A stretch of DNA of 32,984 bases from DASQBT01 sp049578545 (GCA_049578545.1 JBAUMF010000019.1:1-32984); one strand, 5' to 3'. Numbered from the stretch's first letter, positions 1 to 8,371 are shown. Notes: generated by a model not told the origin, from the sequence alone. Translations and numbers: made by a program.

Positions 1-139
1 GCGGAGTGCGTGGGTCAGCCCCGGTAATACACATCGAGGCAATCCCCAATGCGCAGGGGGTATTGGTAGTGCCCCAGCATGTGCCATATGCGCTGTCCAC
101 CGACGGCCAATTTGAGCGAAATTGAAGACAGACCCCGCA

Positions 140-705
140 GATGCTGCTACGGGCTCCTGCGCCGCTTTGCGTTGCACCGCAAGGGCGATGTCCCTTCCAT
201 GGAGAACGGGACACGATTGTGGACAAGGTTGATAACGTTAGGGTCCATCGCCACCCAAGTTGAAATCGGTCCCGACGAGAAGGCGATTTGGCAGGATCGA
301 TATCGATCCATCGTGGATCCGGAGAATCGTCTCTACCGTAACGGCACACGGACCATCAAATTCTTCCTGCACCTTTCGGAAGAAGAGCAGCGCAAACGTT
401 TTCTCGATCGCATCGACGAGCCGGAAAAGAACTGGAAATTCGGTCAGGCAGACATCGTAGAGCGGGGATTCTGGAAACAGTACATGCAGGCCTATGAGGC
501 GTGCGTGAGTGCAACGAGTACAAGAATTGCACCCTGGTGTGTCGCGCCCGCGGACGACAAGGAGAACGTCCGGCTGATTGTTTCAAGGATAATTCTCGAT
601 ACGTTCAGGGCGCTCAAAATGCGCTACCCCAAAACCGATGCAAAGCGCCGGAAGGAACTGCTCTCGATCCGCAACCAGTTGATGAAGGAAGGTCCGGGCA
701 ACTGA
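140..705 (+). pseudogene. Polyphosphate kinase 2 (PPK2) remnant, N-terminus lost
   Basis: The open frame covering about 262-705 is clearly the C-terminal half of a PPK2-family polyphosphate:nucleotide phosphotransferase. It contains RNGTRTIKFFLHLSEEEQRKRF, a DEPEKNWKF block, ERGFWKQYM, a TSTRIAPW block and VPADDK-like APADDKENVRLIVS, all hallmarks of the family's lid and C-terminal region. Upstream, about 180-250, a different frame reads ERDTIVDKVDNVRVH, weakly like the stretch that should precede it, so a frameshift near 250-265 is likely. The Walker A motif and the first half of the enzyme are absent from the window. The first residues of the long frame (from 79) do not look like PPK2. It was probably once a cytosolic enzyme moving phosphate between polyphosphate and nucleotides; it should now be inactive. 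The C-terminal identification is firm; the upstream extent is a guess. Confidence 0.8.
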
Positions 706-1174
706 CCCCGCTCGCCTGGCAGGTTGCGGTGGAGAGCGGGGAGCACCGCGACCGGGACGCTGCGCAGGGACACGAGGGAGATGGCGGGAAGACAGACGTA
801 GGCATCGGCATGCCGGGCTCGCAAAGCGCAGCGCGGAGGGGTTAATGGAATCGGTCCAAGATCTGGGAAGCGGCGCGCGCATTCGTGTGCACTGGCGGGG
901 CGACGCGGGTTCCGGCGGGGACATGCGGGCACTACATGAATGAGTTAGCGATGCGCCAGCCGCGATCGAAGACCTTCCGGTTATTTTGTCGAGAAGTTTT
1001 ACACATCCAGCCACATATCCCAATCTGGGCGCTCATTACTATAGCTAATCGGTTGATATAGAATGTAAACCTATCGTAGGCACGCATATTGCTGAATTGA
1101 CAGTAAGTTAACTCCACGATGGTTCGCCGAACCTGACCGTTTCTTAATTATTGATTTCTCCCTAGGAGACCGGC
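706..1174. other. Intergenic, no gene recognised
   Basis: This 469-base stretch lies between the PPK2 remnant and the ice-binding gene. Short open frames exist on both strands but none has a Shine-Dalgarno site with a recognisable product. The last 150 bases become AT-rich (about 1030-1150) and probably hold the promoter of the ice-binding gene, but I cannot pick a convincing promoter. Confidence 0.5.
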
Positions 1175-2131
1175 ATGAAAAACGCAACCGAGCATGCAAG
1201 AAGTACACGCGATGCCAACTCACTCAAATCGTTGTCGGCGCTGACATTGGCCGTGATGGGCGTCTTTTGGGGCGCCTCCGCGGCATGGGCCGATCCGATT
1301 CTGGGTACGGATTTGGCGAGCTTTACGGTCCTGGGTGGCTCGGCAGTGACCAATGTCCCCACGAGCGTCATCGTCGGAAATGTCGGTGTCTCGGCCGGGA
1401 CTGCAATCACTGGCTTCAACTCCTCACCAGGCGTTGCGGTGGCGGACTCGCAGGTGACTGGAGGACTGGTGCACGCAACCACTCCGGTCGCGGCGTTGGC
1501 TCAGGCTCAACTCACCACCGCGATAAATGATCTTGCATCTTTGGGGTCAGGTACCGTCCTATCAAATGCAGACCTGACCCTTGCAGGAAGCCTCCTTCCG
1601 GGCGTCTATACAGTTCCTGCGGGAACGACCAATTTGTCGGCATCCCTCACTCTCGATGGCGGGGGCAACGCCAACGCGGTCTGGGTTTTCCAGATGCCGA
1701 GCACACTGATCACCTCGCCCAATTCGGTCGTGAACGTGATCAATACCGGTTCAGGTGCCGGCGTGTATTGGGATGTCGGCAGCTCCGCGACCATCGATGT
1801 GAACAGCACATTTCTGGGGAACATTCTCGCGCTTGCCAGCATCAGCATGAACACCACCACGACAGATTATTGCGGTAGAGCCTTGGCGAGCACGGGTGCC
1901 GTGACGTTACAACAAAACAGCCTCTCCGGCGTCTGCACGGGCGTTCTGGCTGGCAGCAACGGCTTGAGCGGCGGCCTTGATGTTACAAGTACACCAGGCG
2001 CCCCGGATGTGGTCAGCTTCCTTCCGTACGCCCCAGTCAACGGTGGTGGGACCGTACCCGAGCCAGCCACGCTGGCGCTGCTGGGACTTGGACTCGCGGG
2101 ATTGGGATTTACTCGACGCCGCCAAGGCTGA
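1175..2131 (+). CDS. DUF3494 ice-binding protein with PEP-CTERM sorting tail
   Basis: This 318-residue exported protein matches the DUF3494 ice-binding/antifreeze family, a right-handed beta-solenoid that binds ice planes. Recognisable family features are the opening LGTDLASFTVLGGSAVTN, a GNVGVSAGTAITGF block, the ADLTLAGSLLPGVYTVPAGT segment, and VWVFQMPSTLIT followed by a GAGVYWDVGSSATI block. A long signal peptide (residues 1-40, ending AWA) precedes it. The C-terminus (about residues 293-316) is VPEPATLALLGLGLAGLGF followed by RRR, a textbook PEP-CTERM signal that sends proteins to the exosortase/EpsH system. The start has a good ribosome site (TAGGAGA, 6 bases upstream). A hairpin terminator follows. 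Function by homology is ice binding or recrystallisation inhibition at the cell surface or in the biofilm matrix. No exosortase is in the window. Family call is firm. Confidence 0.93.
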   Translation: MKNATEHARSTRDANSLKSLSALTLAVMGVFWGASAAWADPILGTDLASFTVLGGSAVTNVPTSVIVGNVGVSAGTAITGFNSSPGVAVADSQVTGGLVHATTPVAALAQAQLTTAINDLASLGSGTVLSNADLTLAGSLLPGVYTVPAGTTNLSASLTLDGGGNANAVWVFQMPSTLITSPNSVVNVINTGSGAGVYWDVGSSATIDVNSTFLGNILALASISMNTTTTDYCGRALASTGAVTLQQNSLSGVCTGVLAGSNGLSGGLDVTSTPGAPDVVSFLPYAPVNGGGTVPEPATLALLGLGLAGLGFTRRRQG

Positions 2132-2148
2132 GTTCAAGCGTTCTCCAC

Positions 2149-2178
2149 GACAAGACCCTGCTGCGGCGGGGTCTTGTC
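2149..2178 (+). terminator. Hairpin terminator of the ice-binding gene
   Basis: Perfect 10-bp inverted repeat GACAAGACCC (2149-2158) / GGGTCTTGTC (2169-2178) with a 10-base loop, 18 bases after the stop codon. It is followed by ATTTCG rather than a strong T run, so it is a plausible but not ideal intrinsic terminator. Confidence 0.7.
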
Positions 2179-2341
2179 ATTTCGTGGGAACGAAATGATC
2201 GGAACCGGAGCCAGAACCGGCGGACGGGGAGGAAGAGGGCAAAAGACCGGTGACGCCCGTCGTCGCTCCGCAAGGTGAGTCTGAACAGGGGGCACGTCTG
2301 GGGCTTCGCGACACGGCGTTTTGGGCACCTGCACGGCACTA

Positions 2342-2360
2342 TGTGCGACAGCGTACAGAC
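2342..2360 (+). promoter_or_regulatory. Putative Crp/Fnr-like operator (site 1), upstream of GlsB-like gene
   Basis: TGTGCGACAGCGTACAGAC. The first 16 bases form a near-palindrome (TGTGCG-N4-CGTACA). The element recurs at seven other places in this window and here points toward the GlsB-like gene, 135 bp before its start codon. A TATTAT hexamer at 2379-2384 would place the palindrome centre near -41.5, the position of a class II activator site. The regulator and the promoter are inferred. Confidence 0.6.
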
Positions 2361-2492
2361 GGTGCCTGCCTTCATGTCTATTATTTGTATTAGTATTTAA
2401 AATACAGCGCACGGGTCAAGGCCTTTTTTGGGCTCCGCAGCGTCGTACCAAAAACACCCAGGTCCGTTAAGTGCAGGTATTTGGAGGCAATC

Positions 2493-2744
2493 ATGTCGTT
2501 AGTAGCATGGATCATCCTCGGCCTTATCGCCGGGTTCAGCGCCAGCAAGATCGTCAGCGGGACGGGTCAGGGTATCGTAATCGATATCGTTCTCGGCATC
2601 GTCGGTGCGGTTATTGGCGGTTGGCTCTTCACCACCTTTGGGATGGCGGGTGTTGCCGGATTCAACCTTTACAGCCTGTTGGTGGCCGTCGTCGGCGCCG
2701 TCCTGCTTCTCGTCGTGTACCACGCAGTCTCCCGCCGAACCTGA
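2493..2744 (+). CDS. GlsB/YeaQ/YmgE-family small membrane protein
   Basis: An 83-residue, very hydrophobic protein with three predicted membrane helices (about residues 2-22, 27-48 and 57-77) and glycine-rich packing faces, for example IVLGIVGAVIGGWLF. This is the pattern of the GlsB/YeaQ/YmgE 'transglycosylase-associated' family of stress-induced inner-membrane proteins, whose biochemical role is unknown. The ATG at 2493 was chosen because GGAGG lies 5 bases upstream; an in-frame TTG at 2481 has no comparable site. The gene lies 54 bp upstream of a BON lipoprotein and may be co-transcribed with it, although a nine-T run lies between them. Operator site 1 lies upstream. Family call is firm; function is not known. 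Confidence 0.9.
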   Translation: MSLVAWIILGLIAGFSASKIVSGTGQGIVIDIVLGIVGAVIGGWLFTTFGMAGVAGFNLYSLLVAVVGAVLLLVVYHAVSRRT

Positions 2745-2798
2745 TGGGTCGGTGGAAACAAGAAGTCTTTTTTTTTACTTACAGCTGGAGAGTCAAAC

Positions 2799-3113
2799 AT
2801 GAAACAAATTAACAGGTATTTTTCCGCGGTTTTTCTGGCCGTTTCGTTGATGTCCGTCGTGGGTTGTGCTTCCACGTCAAGGCACGAGGGAACTGGCGAG
2901 TACATCGACGACAGCGTCATCACCACCAAAGTGAAGGCAGCGATTTTCAATGAACCCACCCTGAAATCGACCGAGATCAATGTCGAAACCTTCAAGGGCG
3001 TGGTTCAACTGAGTGGCTTCGTCAGTTCGCAGGCCGACATCAACAGGGCGGTTGACGTAGCGCGCAGCGTCAAGGGTGTGGTATCCGTCAATAACGGCAT
3101 GCAAGTCAAGTAA
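2799..3113 (+). CDS. BON-domain lipoprotein
   Basis: A 104-residue protein with a lipoprotein signal peptide; the lipobox is VVGC, with the lipidated cysteine near residue 23. One BON domain (about residues 36-104) follows: YIDDSVITTKVKAAIF, then a VETFKGVVQLSGFV strand pair and a VARSVKGVVSVNN end, like the OsmY/Slt-type BON repeats. BON domains sit in the periplasm and are thought to bind phospholipid or stabilise the envelope under osmotic stress. The ribosome site is CTGGAGAG upstream of ATG. The gene follows the GlsB-like gene on the same strand and is closed by a hairpin terminator, so the two may form a small envelope-stress operon. A two-domain relative lies at 21539-22126. Confidence 0.93.
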   Translation: MKQINRYFSAVFLAVSLMSVVGCASTSRHEGTGEYIDDSVITTKVKAAIFNEPTLKSTEINVETFKGVVQLSGFVSSQADINRAVDVARSVKGVVSVNNGMQVK

Positions 3114-3130
3114 GCGAGGCTGTCCGCGGA

Positions 3131-3159
3131 CCGTTGCCGGATGTCAGGTCCGGTAACGG
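3131..3159 (+). terminator. Hairpin terminator after the BON lipoprotein
   Basis: CCGTTGCCGGA (3131-3141) pairs with TCCGGTAACGG (3149-3159) through 11 pairs including one G-T, with a 7-base loop, 17 bases after the stop. A TTTTT run follows about 14 bases further on, so transcript ending here is likely though the spacing is not ideal. Confidence 0.65.
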
Positions 3160-3245
3160 CAGTGGGGCAAGCTTTTTCATTCTTTATCAATGTCGCCGCT
3201 CGGTTTCGCAAGTGGTCCCGCTGATCACATCGATAGCATAAACCC

Positions 3246-4217
3246 ATGACCGTCATGCCACCAATGTGGCTCGGCGCGGGCACGGATTGGGCAAAGCGGC
3301 TGAAGATCGTTCTGATCGAGTCGCTGAGATCCTGGATCGACCACCGGGGCACCAGCAAAGGTGCAGCCCTGGCCTTCTATACCTTGTTTTCCATGACACC
3401 TATTCTGATGCTGGCCATCGCCGTCGCTGGCTACTTGTTCGGCGCTGAGGCTGCCCAGGGCGAGATTGTTGCCCAAGTGCAAGGGCTGGTGGGACCGAAT
3501 GGCGCCCGTGCGATCCAGGCATTGCTGGCAGCCGCGCGAGATCCCGCCTCCGGCCGAGTGGCGACACTCGTGGCGACCGTCCTGTTGCTGCTGGGCGCCA
3601 CCAGCGTGTTCGCCGAGCTGAAGGGCAGTCTGGATGAACTGTGGGGTCTCGACGAGACGCGTAGATCGGCCTTCCGCGTGCTGTTGAGAACCCGGCTACT
3701 GTCCTTTGGCTTGGTGCTTGTTCTGGCTTTCCTGCTGCTCGTCTCGCTTGTCGTCAGTGCCGCGCTGGCGATGCTTGAACGCTATGCGGATGGAGTCTTA
3801 GGCAGTTCGGCCGTGTTACTCGCGACGCTCTCCTCCCTGATGTCCTTCGGTGTCATCGCCTGCTTGTTCGCGGTCATCTACAAGACCCTGCCTGACGCAC
3901 CGCTGTCGTGGCGCGATGTCTGGATCGGTGCCGCTTTCACGGCTGGCCTGTTCAGTGTGGGAAAATATGCGATCGGTTTGTATCTGGGCAACAGCGGTGT
4001 GGCATCGAGCTTTGGCGCCGCCGGATCGGTCATCGCGTTGCTGTTGTGGGTGTATTACTCATCGCTGATCTTCTTTCTGGGGGCGGAGTTCACGCGGCAA
4101 TATGCGCTGTGGTTCGGCAGCCTGCGGCAAGATCCTCCGCGCGCCGAGCAGCAGGATTCACCGGCCTTGAGCAATATCACGGAGGTCCGACCGGATGGCA
4201 GCAGTCACACCCACTGA
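3246..4217 (+). CDS. YihY/virulence factor BrkB family inner-membrane protein
   Basis: A 323-residue polytopic membrane protein. It shows the family's opening pattern (DHRGTSKGAALAFYTLFSM, then TPILMLAIAVAGYLFG), the ELKGSLDELWGLDE loop after the second helix, and a late GNSGVASSFGAAGSVIALLL segment followed by VYYSSLIFFLGAEFTRQYA. About six helices are visible. YihY/BrkB proteins are inner-membrane proteins of unsettled function; older annotation as ribonuclease BN is wrong. The gene's last 23 bases overlap the start of the AI-2E-type transporter gene downstream, which implies translational coupling. No clear ribosome site precedes the ATG at 3246; an in-frame ATG four codons later (3258) is an alternative. 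The family call is firm. Confidence 0.92.
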   Translation: MTVMPPMWLGAGTDWAKRLKIVLIESLRSWIDHRGTSKGAALAFYTLFSMTPILMLAIAVAGYLFGAEAAQGEIVAQVQGLVGPNGARAIQALLAAARDPASGRVATLVATVLLLLGATSVFAELKGSLDELWGLDETRRSAFRVLLRTRLLSFGLVLVLAFLLLVSLVVSAALAMLERYADGVLGSSAVLLATLSSLMSFGVIACLFAVIYKTLPDAPLSWRDVWIGAAFTAGLFSVGKYAIGLYLGNSGVASSFGAAGSVIALLLWVYYSSLIFFLGAEFTRQYALWFGSLRQDPPRAEQQDSPALSNITEVRPDGSSHTH

Positions 4218-5379
4218 ACCCAACGCTCCGGACAGCGGTCCCGCTACCGAGGAAACTGATTCGGCTGCGTCGTTGCCCACAGTCCGATTACCCAAGGCCG
4301 GGCACGGCCTGGCGTTGATCATCCTTGCCACGGTCGCGGTGGTCTTCGCGTTGGACTGGGCCCAGAGCTTTGTCATTTCCCTGCTGCTCGGGGTTCTGTT
4401 CGCCTATACCCTGAACCCCCTTGTCGTGTGGCTCGAGCGGATCAGGATCCCGCGCGTAGTGGGCGCCGCTATCGTGATGATGGCTGTGGTATGCGCGCTT
4501 GCGCTGGGGACCTACTCGTTGCGTGGACAGCTGCAGACCATCCTTGATCAGTTGCCCAAGGCAGTAAGCAAGTTGTCGGCGGGTTTCGCCAGCCTGAACA
4601 GGGGCCAGGCCAGTACCCTGCAGAAGGTGCAAACCGTCGCGAGCCAGATCGAGAAGGCGACGAGCCAGGCGGCAGGCATGCCTTCGACGTCCAAGAAGCC
4701 GGCGACGCGCGTTGTCATCGACGCGCCCGAGTTCAAGCTCGGCAACTTCCTATGGGCGGGTTCCATGGGCGCTGCGGGGTTCATCGGGCAGGCGGCCATG
4801 GTGCTCTTCCTGACTTTCTTTCTCCTGCTGTCCGGCGACACCTACAAGAGAAAGCTGGTGCGACTCACGGGGCCTTCGCTGTCGGACAGGAAGATTACCG
4901 TGCACGTCCTCGATGACATCAACGAATCCATCCAGCGCTACATGCTCATGCTCCTGGCCACCAACGTGCTGGCGGGTCTCCTCACCTGGACCATGCTGCG
5001 CTGGATCGGCGTGGAGAATGCTGGCGCCTGGGCGGTGGCCGCCGGCCTGCTCCACCTCATCCCGTATTTTGGCCCGGCCGTCACCGCAGCAGCGCTTGGC
5101 ATGGCGGCCTTCATGCAGTTTGACTCCCCATCCACGGCGCTGCTGGTCGCCGGCGCTTCGCTGACGATCGCCACGGTCGTCGGGACCTTCGTCACCACCT
5201 GGATGACGGGCAGGATCGCCAAGATGAACACCGCTGCGGTGTTTGTCTCGCTGCTGTTCTGGACATGGCTGTGGGGCATCGGGGGCATGCTGCTGAGCAT
5301 GCCGATCACTGTCATCGTGAAAGTAGTGGCTCAGCGTGTGGAACAACTTGAGCCGGTGGCTGAGTTGCTGGGCGACTAA
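4195..5379 (+). CDS. AI-2E transporter family (PerM/TqsA-like) permease
   Basis: A 394-residue integral membrane protein of the AI-2E transporter family (UPF0118). Visible landmarks are an N-terminal helix pair (ALIILATVAVVFALDWAQSF, then LLLGVLFAYTLNPLVVWL), a soluble stretch around residues 105-180, and the C-terminal signature HLIPYFGPAVTAAALGMAAF near residue 285, followed by a tail with a GIGGMLLSMPITVIVKVV segment. Members export autoinducer-2 or act as Na+/H+ antiporters or general permeases; the substrate here cannot be told. The middle region (residues 125-180, Ser/Thr/Lys-rich) seems longer than in the common bacterial forms. The start lies inside the yihY-like gene (23-base overlap), so the two are probably translated together. 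Confidence 0.92.
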   Translation: MAAVTPTEPNAPDSGPATEETDSAASLPTVRLPKAGHGLALIILATVAVVFALDWAQSFVISLLLGVLFAYTLNPLVVWLERIRIPRVVGAAIVMMAVVCALALGTYSLRGQLQTILDQLPKAVSKLSAGFASLNRGQASTLQKVQTVASQIEKATSQAAGMPSTSKKPATRVVIDAPEFKLGNFLWAGSMGAAGFIGQAAMVLFLTFFLLLSGDTYKRKLVRLTGPSLSDRKITVHVLDDINESIQRYMLMLLATNVLAGLLTWTMLRWIGVENAGAWAVAAGLLHLIPYFGPAVTAAALGMAAFMQFDSPSTALLVAGASLTIATVVGTFVTTWMTGRIAKMNTAAVFVSLLFWTWLWGIGGMLLSMPITVIVKVVAQRVEQLEPVAELLGD

Positions 5380-6091
5380 CCACCTTGCTTCGCACGCAGG
5401 TCCGCTTGGGTCAATGTCCACTTCTCCTAATCCTGACTGACGGCTCCGCCCGTTTCTTCCCTTGGCGCCGGCGAAGAGCAGATGACAGATCTGTGTTCCA
5501 GCGCATACAAATATTAAGATCAGTTGTGGGGTGGCTGGTCGGCCATTGCACTAAGGCGCTACCCTTTGATGACGGGCATGTGGCAATGGTCGCTTTCACC
5601 ATCAAGATTGGGCGCTTGTATAATGCCACTTACATTAAGGGTTGATGCAGCATGGCAAGCTCCTGCGAGGTGCGCGGGCACGCCAATGAGCGGAACGGGC
5701 CCAAATAGTTTTCGTAGACAAGCAAGTTGGCCGGGACAAGCGCGGGCGCAAGCTATGCGTGCTGCGCGGAGCTCCATATTCGATTGGGGGCAGTGCGAGG
5801 GAAGAACTCGTGATTCTGCGCGGTTCAGGGAATGAAACAGACGAGCGTGTTCAAGAAGGCACGGGCAGCGGAGGCCTGTATTATTAGCTGCCGTGGTCCT
5901 GATCAAGGACATGGTAGACGAGATTGAATAACTGAAGGGCATACACGGTGGCGCGGACAAGTAGGCGATTTGCGAGCCTCCGCTGCGGCCTTCGCTTGCG
6001 GCGGGTGCCAATCATGGATGAGTCAACCATTCGGGAGTCCCGCAAGCCCGCAGTAGCCTCCTCGGTCAATAATCCGGCGATGGCGTCTCCC
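5380..6091. other. Long stretch without a recognised gene
   Basis: About 700 bases between the permease and the DUF2141 gene. Several short frames exist on both strands, but none shows a family motif, signal peptide or good ribosome site. Around 5910-5970 the plus strand reads KDMVDEIE, a stop, then LKGIHGGADK, which could be the end of a decayed gene; I could not identify it. No clear terminator was seen after 5379. Confidence 0.4.
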
Positions 6092-6541
6092 ATGAGAGTT
6101 CGATACGCAACATGGTGTGCATGGCTGGCGTTTGCAAGTCTTCCCGCCCTCGTCTTCGCCCAACCACCATGCCCCGGAATTCACGTAAAGATTCTGGACA
6201 TCAGAAACAGCACCGGGGACGTGGCTTGTGCGCTGTTCGAATCGTCAAAGGGTTTCCCTACCGAGTATCTGCGCTGGGCAACCAATATCATGGTGATAAA
6301 AGTGCGGGACAAGGAGGCACGCTGCGACTTTGAAGACATAGCACCGGGAACCTATGCGCTTGCCGTCGTTCATGATGAAAACATGAACGGCAAACTTGAC
6401 ACTAACTGGCTCAAGATCCCGACAGAGGGTTACGGTTTTTCAAATGATGCAAAAGGCGTGCTCGGCGCGCCTTCGTTCTCTGCCGCCAGCTTCCAGTACG
6501 ACGGGCAAAACCTGGAACTGACGATCAGTTTGCATTACTGA
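6092..6541 (+). CDS. DUF2141-family exported protein
   Basis: The mature part matches DUF2141, a small secreted beta-sandwich family of unknown function. It has the paired features NSTGDVACALFESSKGFP, CDFEDIAPGTYALAVVHDEN, the HDENMNGKLDTNW turn and PTEGYGFSNDAKGVLGAPSF near the C-terminus. The Asp/Asn-rich HDENMNGKLD turn could bind Ca2+, but that is inference. I chose ATG 6092 because it gives a clean signal peptide of about 23 residues ending VFA; ATG 6080 four codons earlier is equally possible, and the frame stays open upstream to 5948 with no ribosome site that decides it. The protein would be about 149 residues, normal for the family. The start is uncertain and the family firm. Confidence 0.85.
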   Translation: MRVRYATWCAWLAFASLPALVFAQPPCPGIHVKILDIRNSTGDVACALFESSKGFPTEYLRWATNIMVIKVRDKEARCDFEDIAPGTYALAVVHDENMNGKLDTNWLKIPTEGYGFSNDAKGVLGAPSFSAASFQYDGQNLELTISLHY

Positions 6542-6821
6542 GTACTCGGCGTATGCACACGGTTCGTGCCACAAGCCGAACCATCACAACACGCACCCAG
6601 ACCTTGTCGCACAAACCGCACAGAGACATGCTCGGCAAAACTGTGTCGCGGGGGCGGCTTGCTGTCTTGGGAACAGGGTGTGACGTTGGTTCAGGGAAGA
6701 GCGTCAAGGGAGTTCCCGTCGGTCCAAAGATGTCGATAAAATACCGGTCGATTGTATTGGGAGGATGCATGCAGAGATTCACCGCAGTGGATGTACGAAC
6801 CCCTGATCGTGCGGATTCGTC

Positions 6822-8048
6822 ATGCTTAGAACGCTGATCCGGCGCATCGTCGATAGCGTTGCTGCGGGCCAGAAGTATCACCTGAAGTTGGTTTTTTCCG
6901 ACAACAGCACCTACCACAGCACGCGCCTTGGAGATCCGGATGTCACCATCATCATCCGCAACCGCGCCGCGGAATGGCGAATGGCGCTGGGCGGGATGTT
7001 CGAATTCCTCGAGTCGTACTTCAGTGGCAATGTCGATATCGTCGGTGAGCAAGGCCTGCGCAGGCTGGTCAATATTGGGGTTCGAAAGCCCTACGGGCGC
7101 TTCGAGCATCCGTTGACCTTCGTCAAGCGACGCTTCATCGAGTGGCGGCAAAACAATAAGGACTTCGCGCAGGCAAAGCACAACGCCTGCTTCCACTATG
7201 GCCTGCCGACCGAGTTCTTCCATCTCGTGCTCGGCGATACATACGGCTACAGCGAGGGGTTTTGGAAGGAAGACACGCTCACACTGGAGGCGGCGCAACA
7301 CAACAACTTCGACCTGATCTGCCAGAAGCTTCAGCTCAGCCCCGGCGACAAGCTGATCGAAGTCGGGCCCGGTTGGGGATACATGTCGATGCTGGCTGCG
7401 CAGAAGTACGGCGCCGATGTGACCAGCTACGGACTTGTCCCGAGCCAGAACGATGGCATGCGCATGCTAATGAGATCCCGCAACTTCCGCGGCAAGCTTG
7501 AGCTTGTGGAAAAGGATCATCGCGAGTTGGCAGATGAGCCCTCCCGCTACGATCGGTTCGTCTCGATCGGCGTTCACGAGCACGCTGGACGGGATTGCAA
7601 TGAGCAATGGATCAGGAGCATTGCCATCGGTCTGCGCCCGGGGGGCATGGGCCTGATATCCTCGACCTTCAACATGAAAAAGCGGCCGACCAACTACAGC
7701 ACGATCAAACATATCTTTCCCGGCGGCTACATCCCCAGCCTGGCGGAAACGCTGATCTTCATGGAGAAATATGGCCTGGACGCGAGGGCAATAGAGAACC
7801 GCTCCTATCATTACCAGCGCACCGTGGAACAGTGGCTGAAGAATTTCGAGACCCGCTGGGAGGAAATTCATGCGATCGACCCCGGTCGGTTCAACGAGAA
7901 ATTCCGCAGGGCCTGGCTGTTCTATCTGGCGGGCGCCGCCGAAACCTTCGAGGCCGCTCGCGAGATCATCAATTGCTACCACATCACATTCGTGAAGGGC
8001 CATTTCCCGGGCAAGGGCCGATCCACACCCATCGACCGCTCAAGGTGA
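6822..8048 (+). CDS. Divergent cyclopropane-fatty-acyl-phospholipid synthase-family methyltransferase
   Basis: A 408-residue SAM-dependent methyltransferase of the CFA synthase family. The N-terminal third is the lipid-binding domain. Residues 125-165 hold HYGLPTEFFHLVLGDTYGYS and the EGFWKED loop; the SAM-binding motif is VGPGWG (181-186), in place of the usual GCGWGG. The tail has RTVEQWLKNFETRWEEI and RRAWLFYLAGAAETF. Characterised CFA synthases bind a catalytic bicarbonate through residues including a Cys in MQYSCGYW, a Glu in MFEHVG and a His in LLHTIG. Here the Cys is Glu145, the Glu is kept (Glu253), and the His is Ser280. So the fold and membrane substrate are likely, but the reaction may not be ordinary cyclopropanation. 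ATG 6822 has only a weak ribosome site. Confidence 0.88.
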   Translation: MLRTLIRRIVDSVAAGQKYHLKLVFSDNSTYHSTRLGDPDVTIIIRNRAAEWRMALGGMFEFLESYFSGNVDIVGEQGLRRLVNIGVRKPYGRFEHPLTFVKRRFIEWRQNNKDFAQAKHNACFHYGLPTEFFHLVLGDTYGYSEGFWKEDTLTLEAAQHNNFDLICQKLQLSPGDKLIEVGPGWGYMSMLAAQKYGADVTSYGLVPSQNDGMRMLMRSRNFRGKLELVEKDHRELADEPSRYDRFVSIGVHEHAGRDCNEQWIRSIAIGLRPGGMGLISSTFNMKKRPTNYSTIKHIFPGGYIPSLAETLIFMEKYGLDARAIENRSYHYQRTVEQWLKNFETRWEEIHAIDPGRFNEKFRRAWLFYLAGAAETFEAAREIINCYHITFVKGHFPGKGRSTPIDRSR

Positions 8049-8218
8049 GACGGTCATTCGCCGTGTGGCGTGTCCGCCGGCTTCGTTCACTGCCGAAGCC
8101 GGTACGCGGTGATATACCCTCGGGAGCAGGGACAACCCGTTCAGCTGTCCAGGAACGACACAGACGGCCCCGGTACGGCAATCCAGCGGAGTTTTATGAA
8201 ACACTCGGAATGGGTTTA

Positions 8219-8371
8219 TTACCTGTGCTCATTGGCCTCGTCCTTGATTGCCCCGCCTGCCTTCTGAACATCCTGTCCCGCGCCCGCCATCGTGTTGCAG
8301 GCCGTAAATGTCACAGCGGCGCCCACAATGGATAGCATGGTGAGCAGAGTCACAACAACTCGTTTAAACAT
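8219..8371 (-). CDS. Entericidin A/B-family small lipoprotein (copy 1)
   Basis: A 50-residue lipoprotein: signal MFKRVVVTLLTMLSIVGAAV, lipobox FTAC, then NTMAGAGQDVQKAGGAIKDE. This is the classic entericidin pattern (a short helical lipoprotein with a conserved GxGxDxxxxGxAI core). Entericidins are stress- and stationary-phase-induced envelope lipoproteins of Enterobacteria and Proteobacteria. The frame is open upstream to 8458, but the ATG at 8371 has GGGGACT 5-11 bases before it and begins the signal peptide. The leader contains a segment (about 8395-8425) nearly identical to the leader of the second entericidin at 29383, and both carry the same operator 105-106 bp upstream. The two genes are therefore paralogues duplicated together with their control region. 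Confidence 0.93.
   Translation of the reverse strand: MFKRVVVTLLTMLSIVGAAVTFTACNTMAGAGQDVQKAGGAIKDEANEHR

Noticed and set aside
583..1023. Overlapping minus-strand frames of 65-146 residues
   Set aside because: Arg/Pro/Ser-rich composition typical of antisense frames in GC-rich DNA; no ribosome site or homology.
2765..2778. Run of nine T after the GlsB-like gene, as a terminator
   Set aside because: No hairpin precedes it, so I did not call a terminator between the GlsB-like and BON genes.
4750..5421. 223-residue open frame on the minus strand across the permease gene
   Set aside because: It lies fully antisense to a well-supported permease, is rich in His/Arg/Gln with no domain, and comes from codon bias of the true gene.
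6605..6625. Half-match to the operator, TCGCACAAACCGCACAGAG, upstream of the CFA-like gene
   Set aside because: Only the right half fits and the left half is wrong, and the end is GAG rather than GAC. It is too weak to add to the set.
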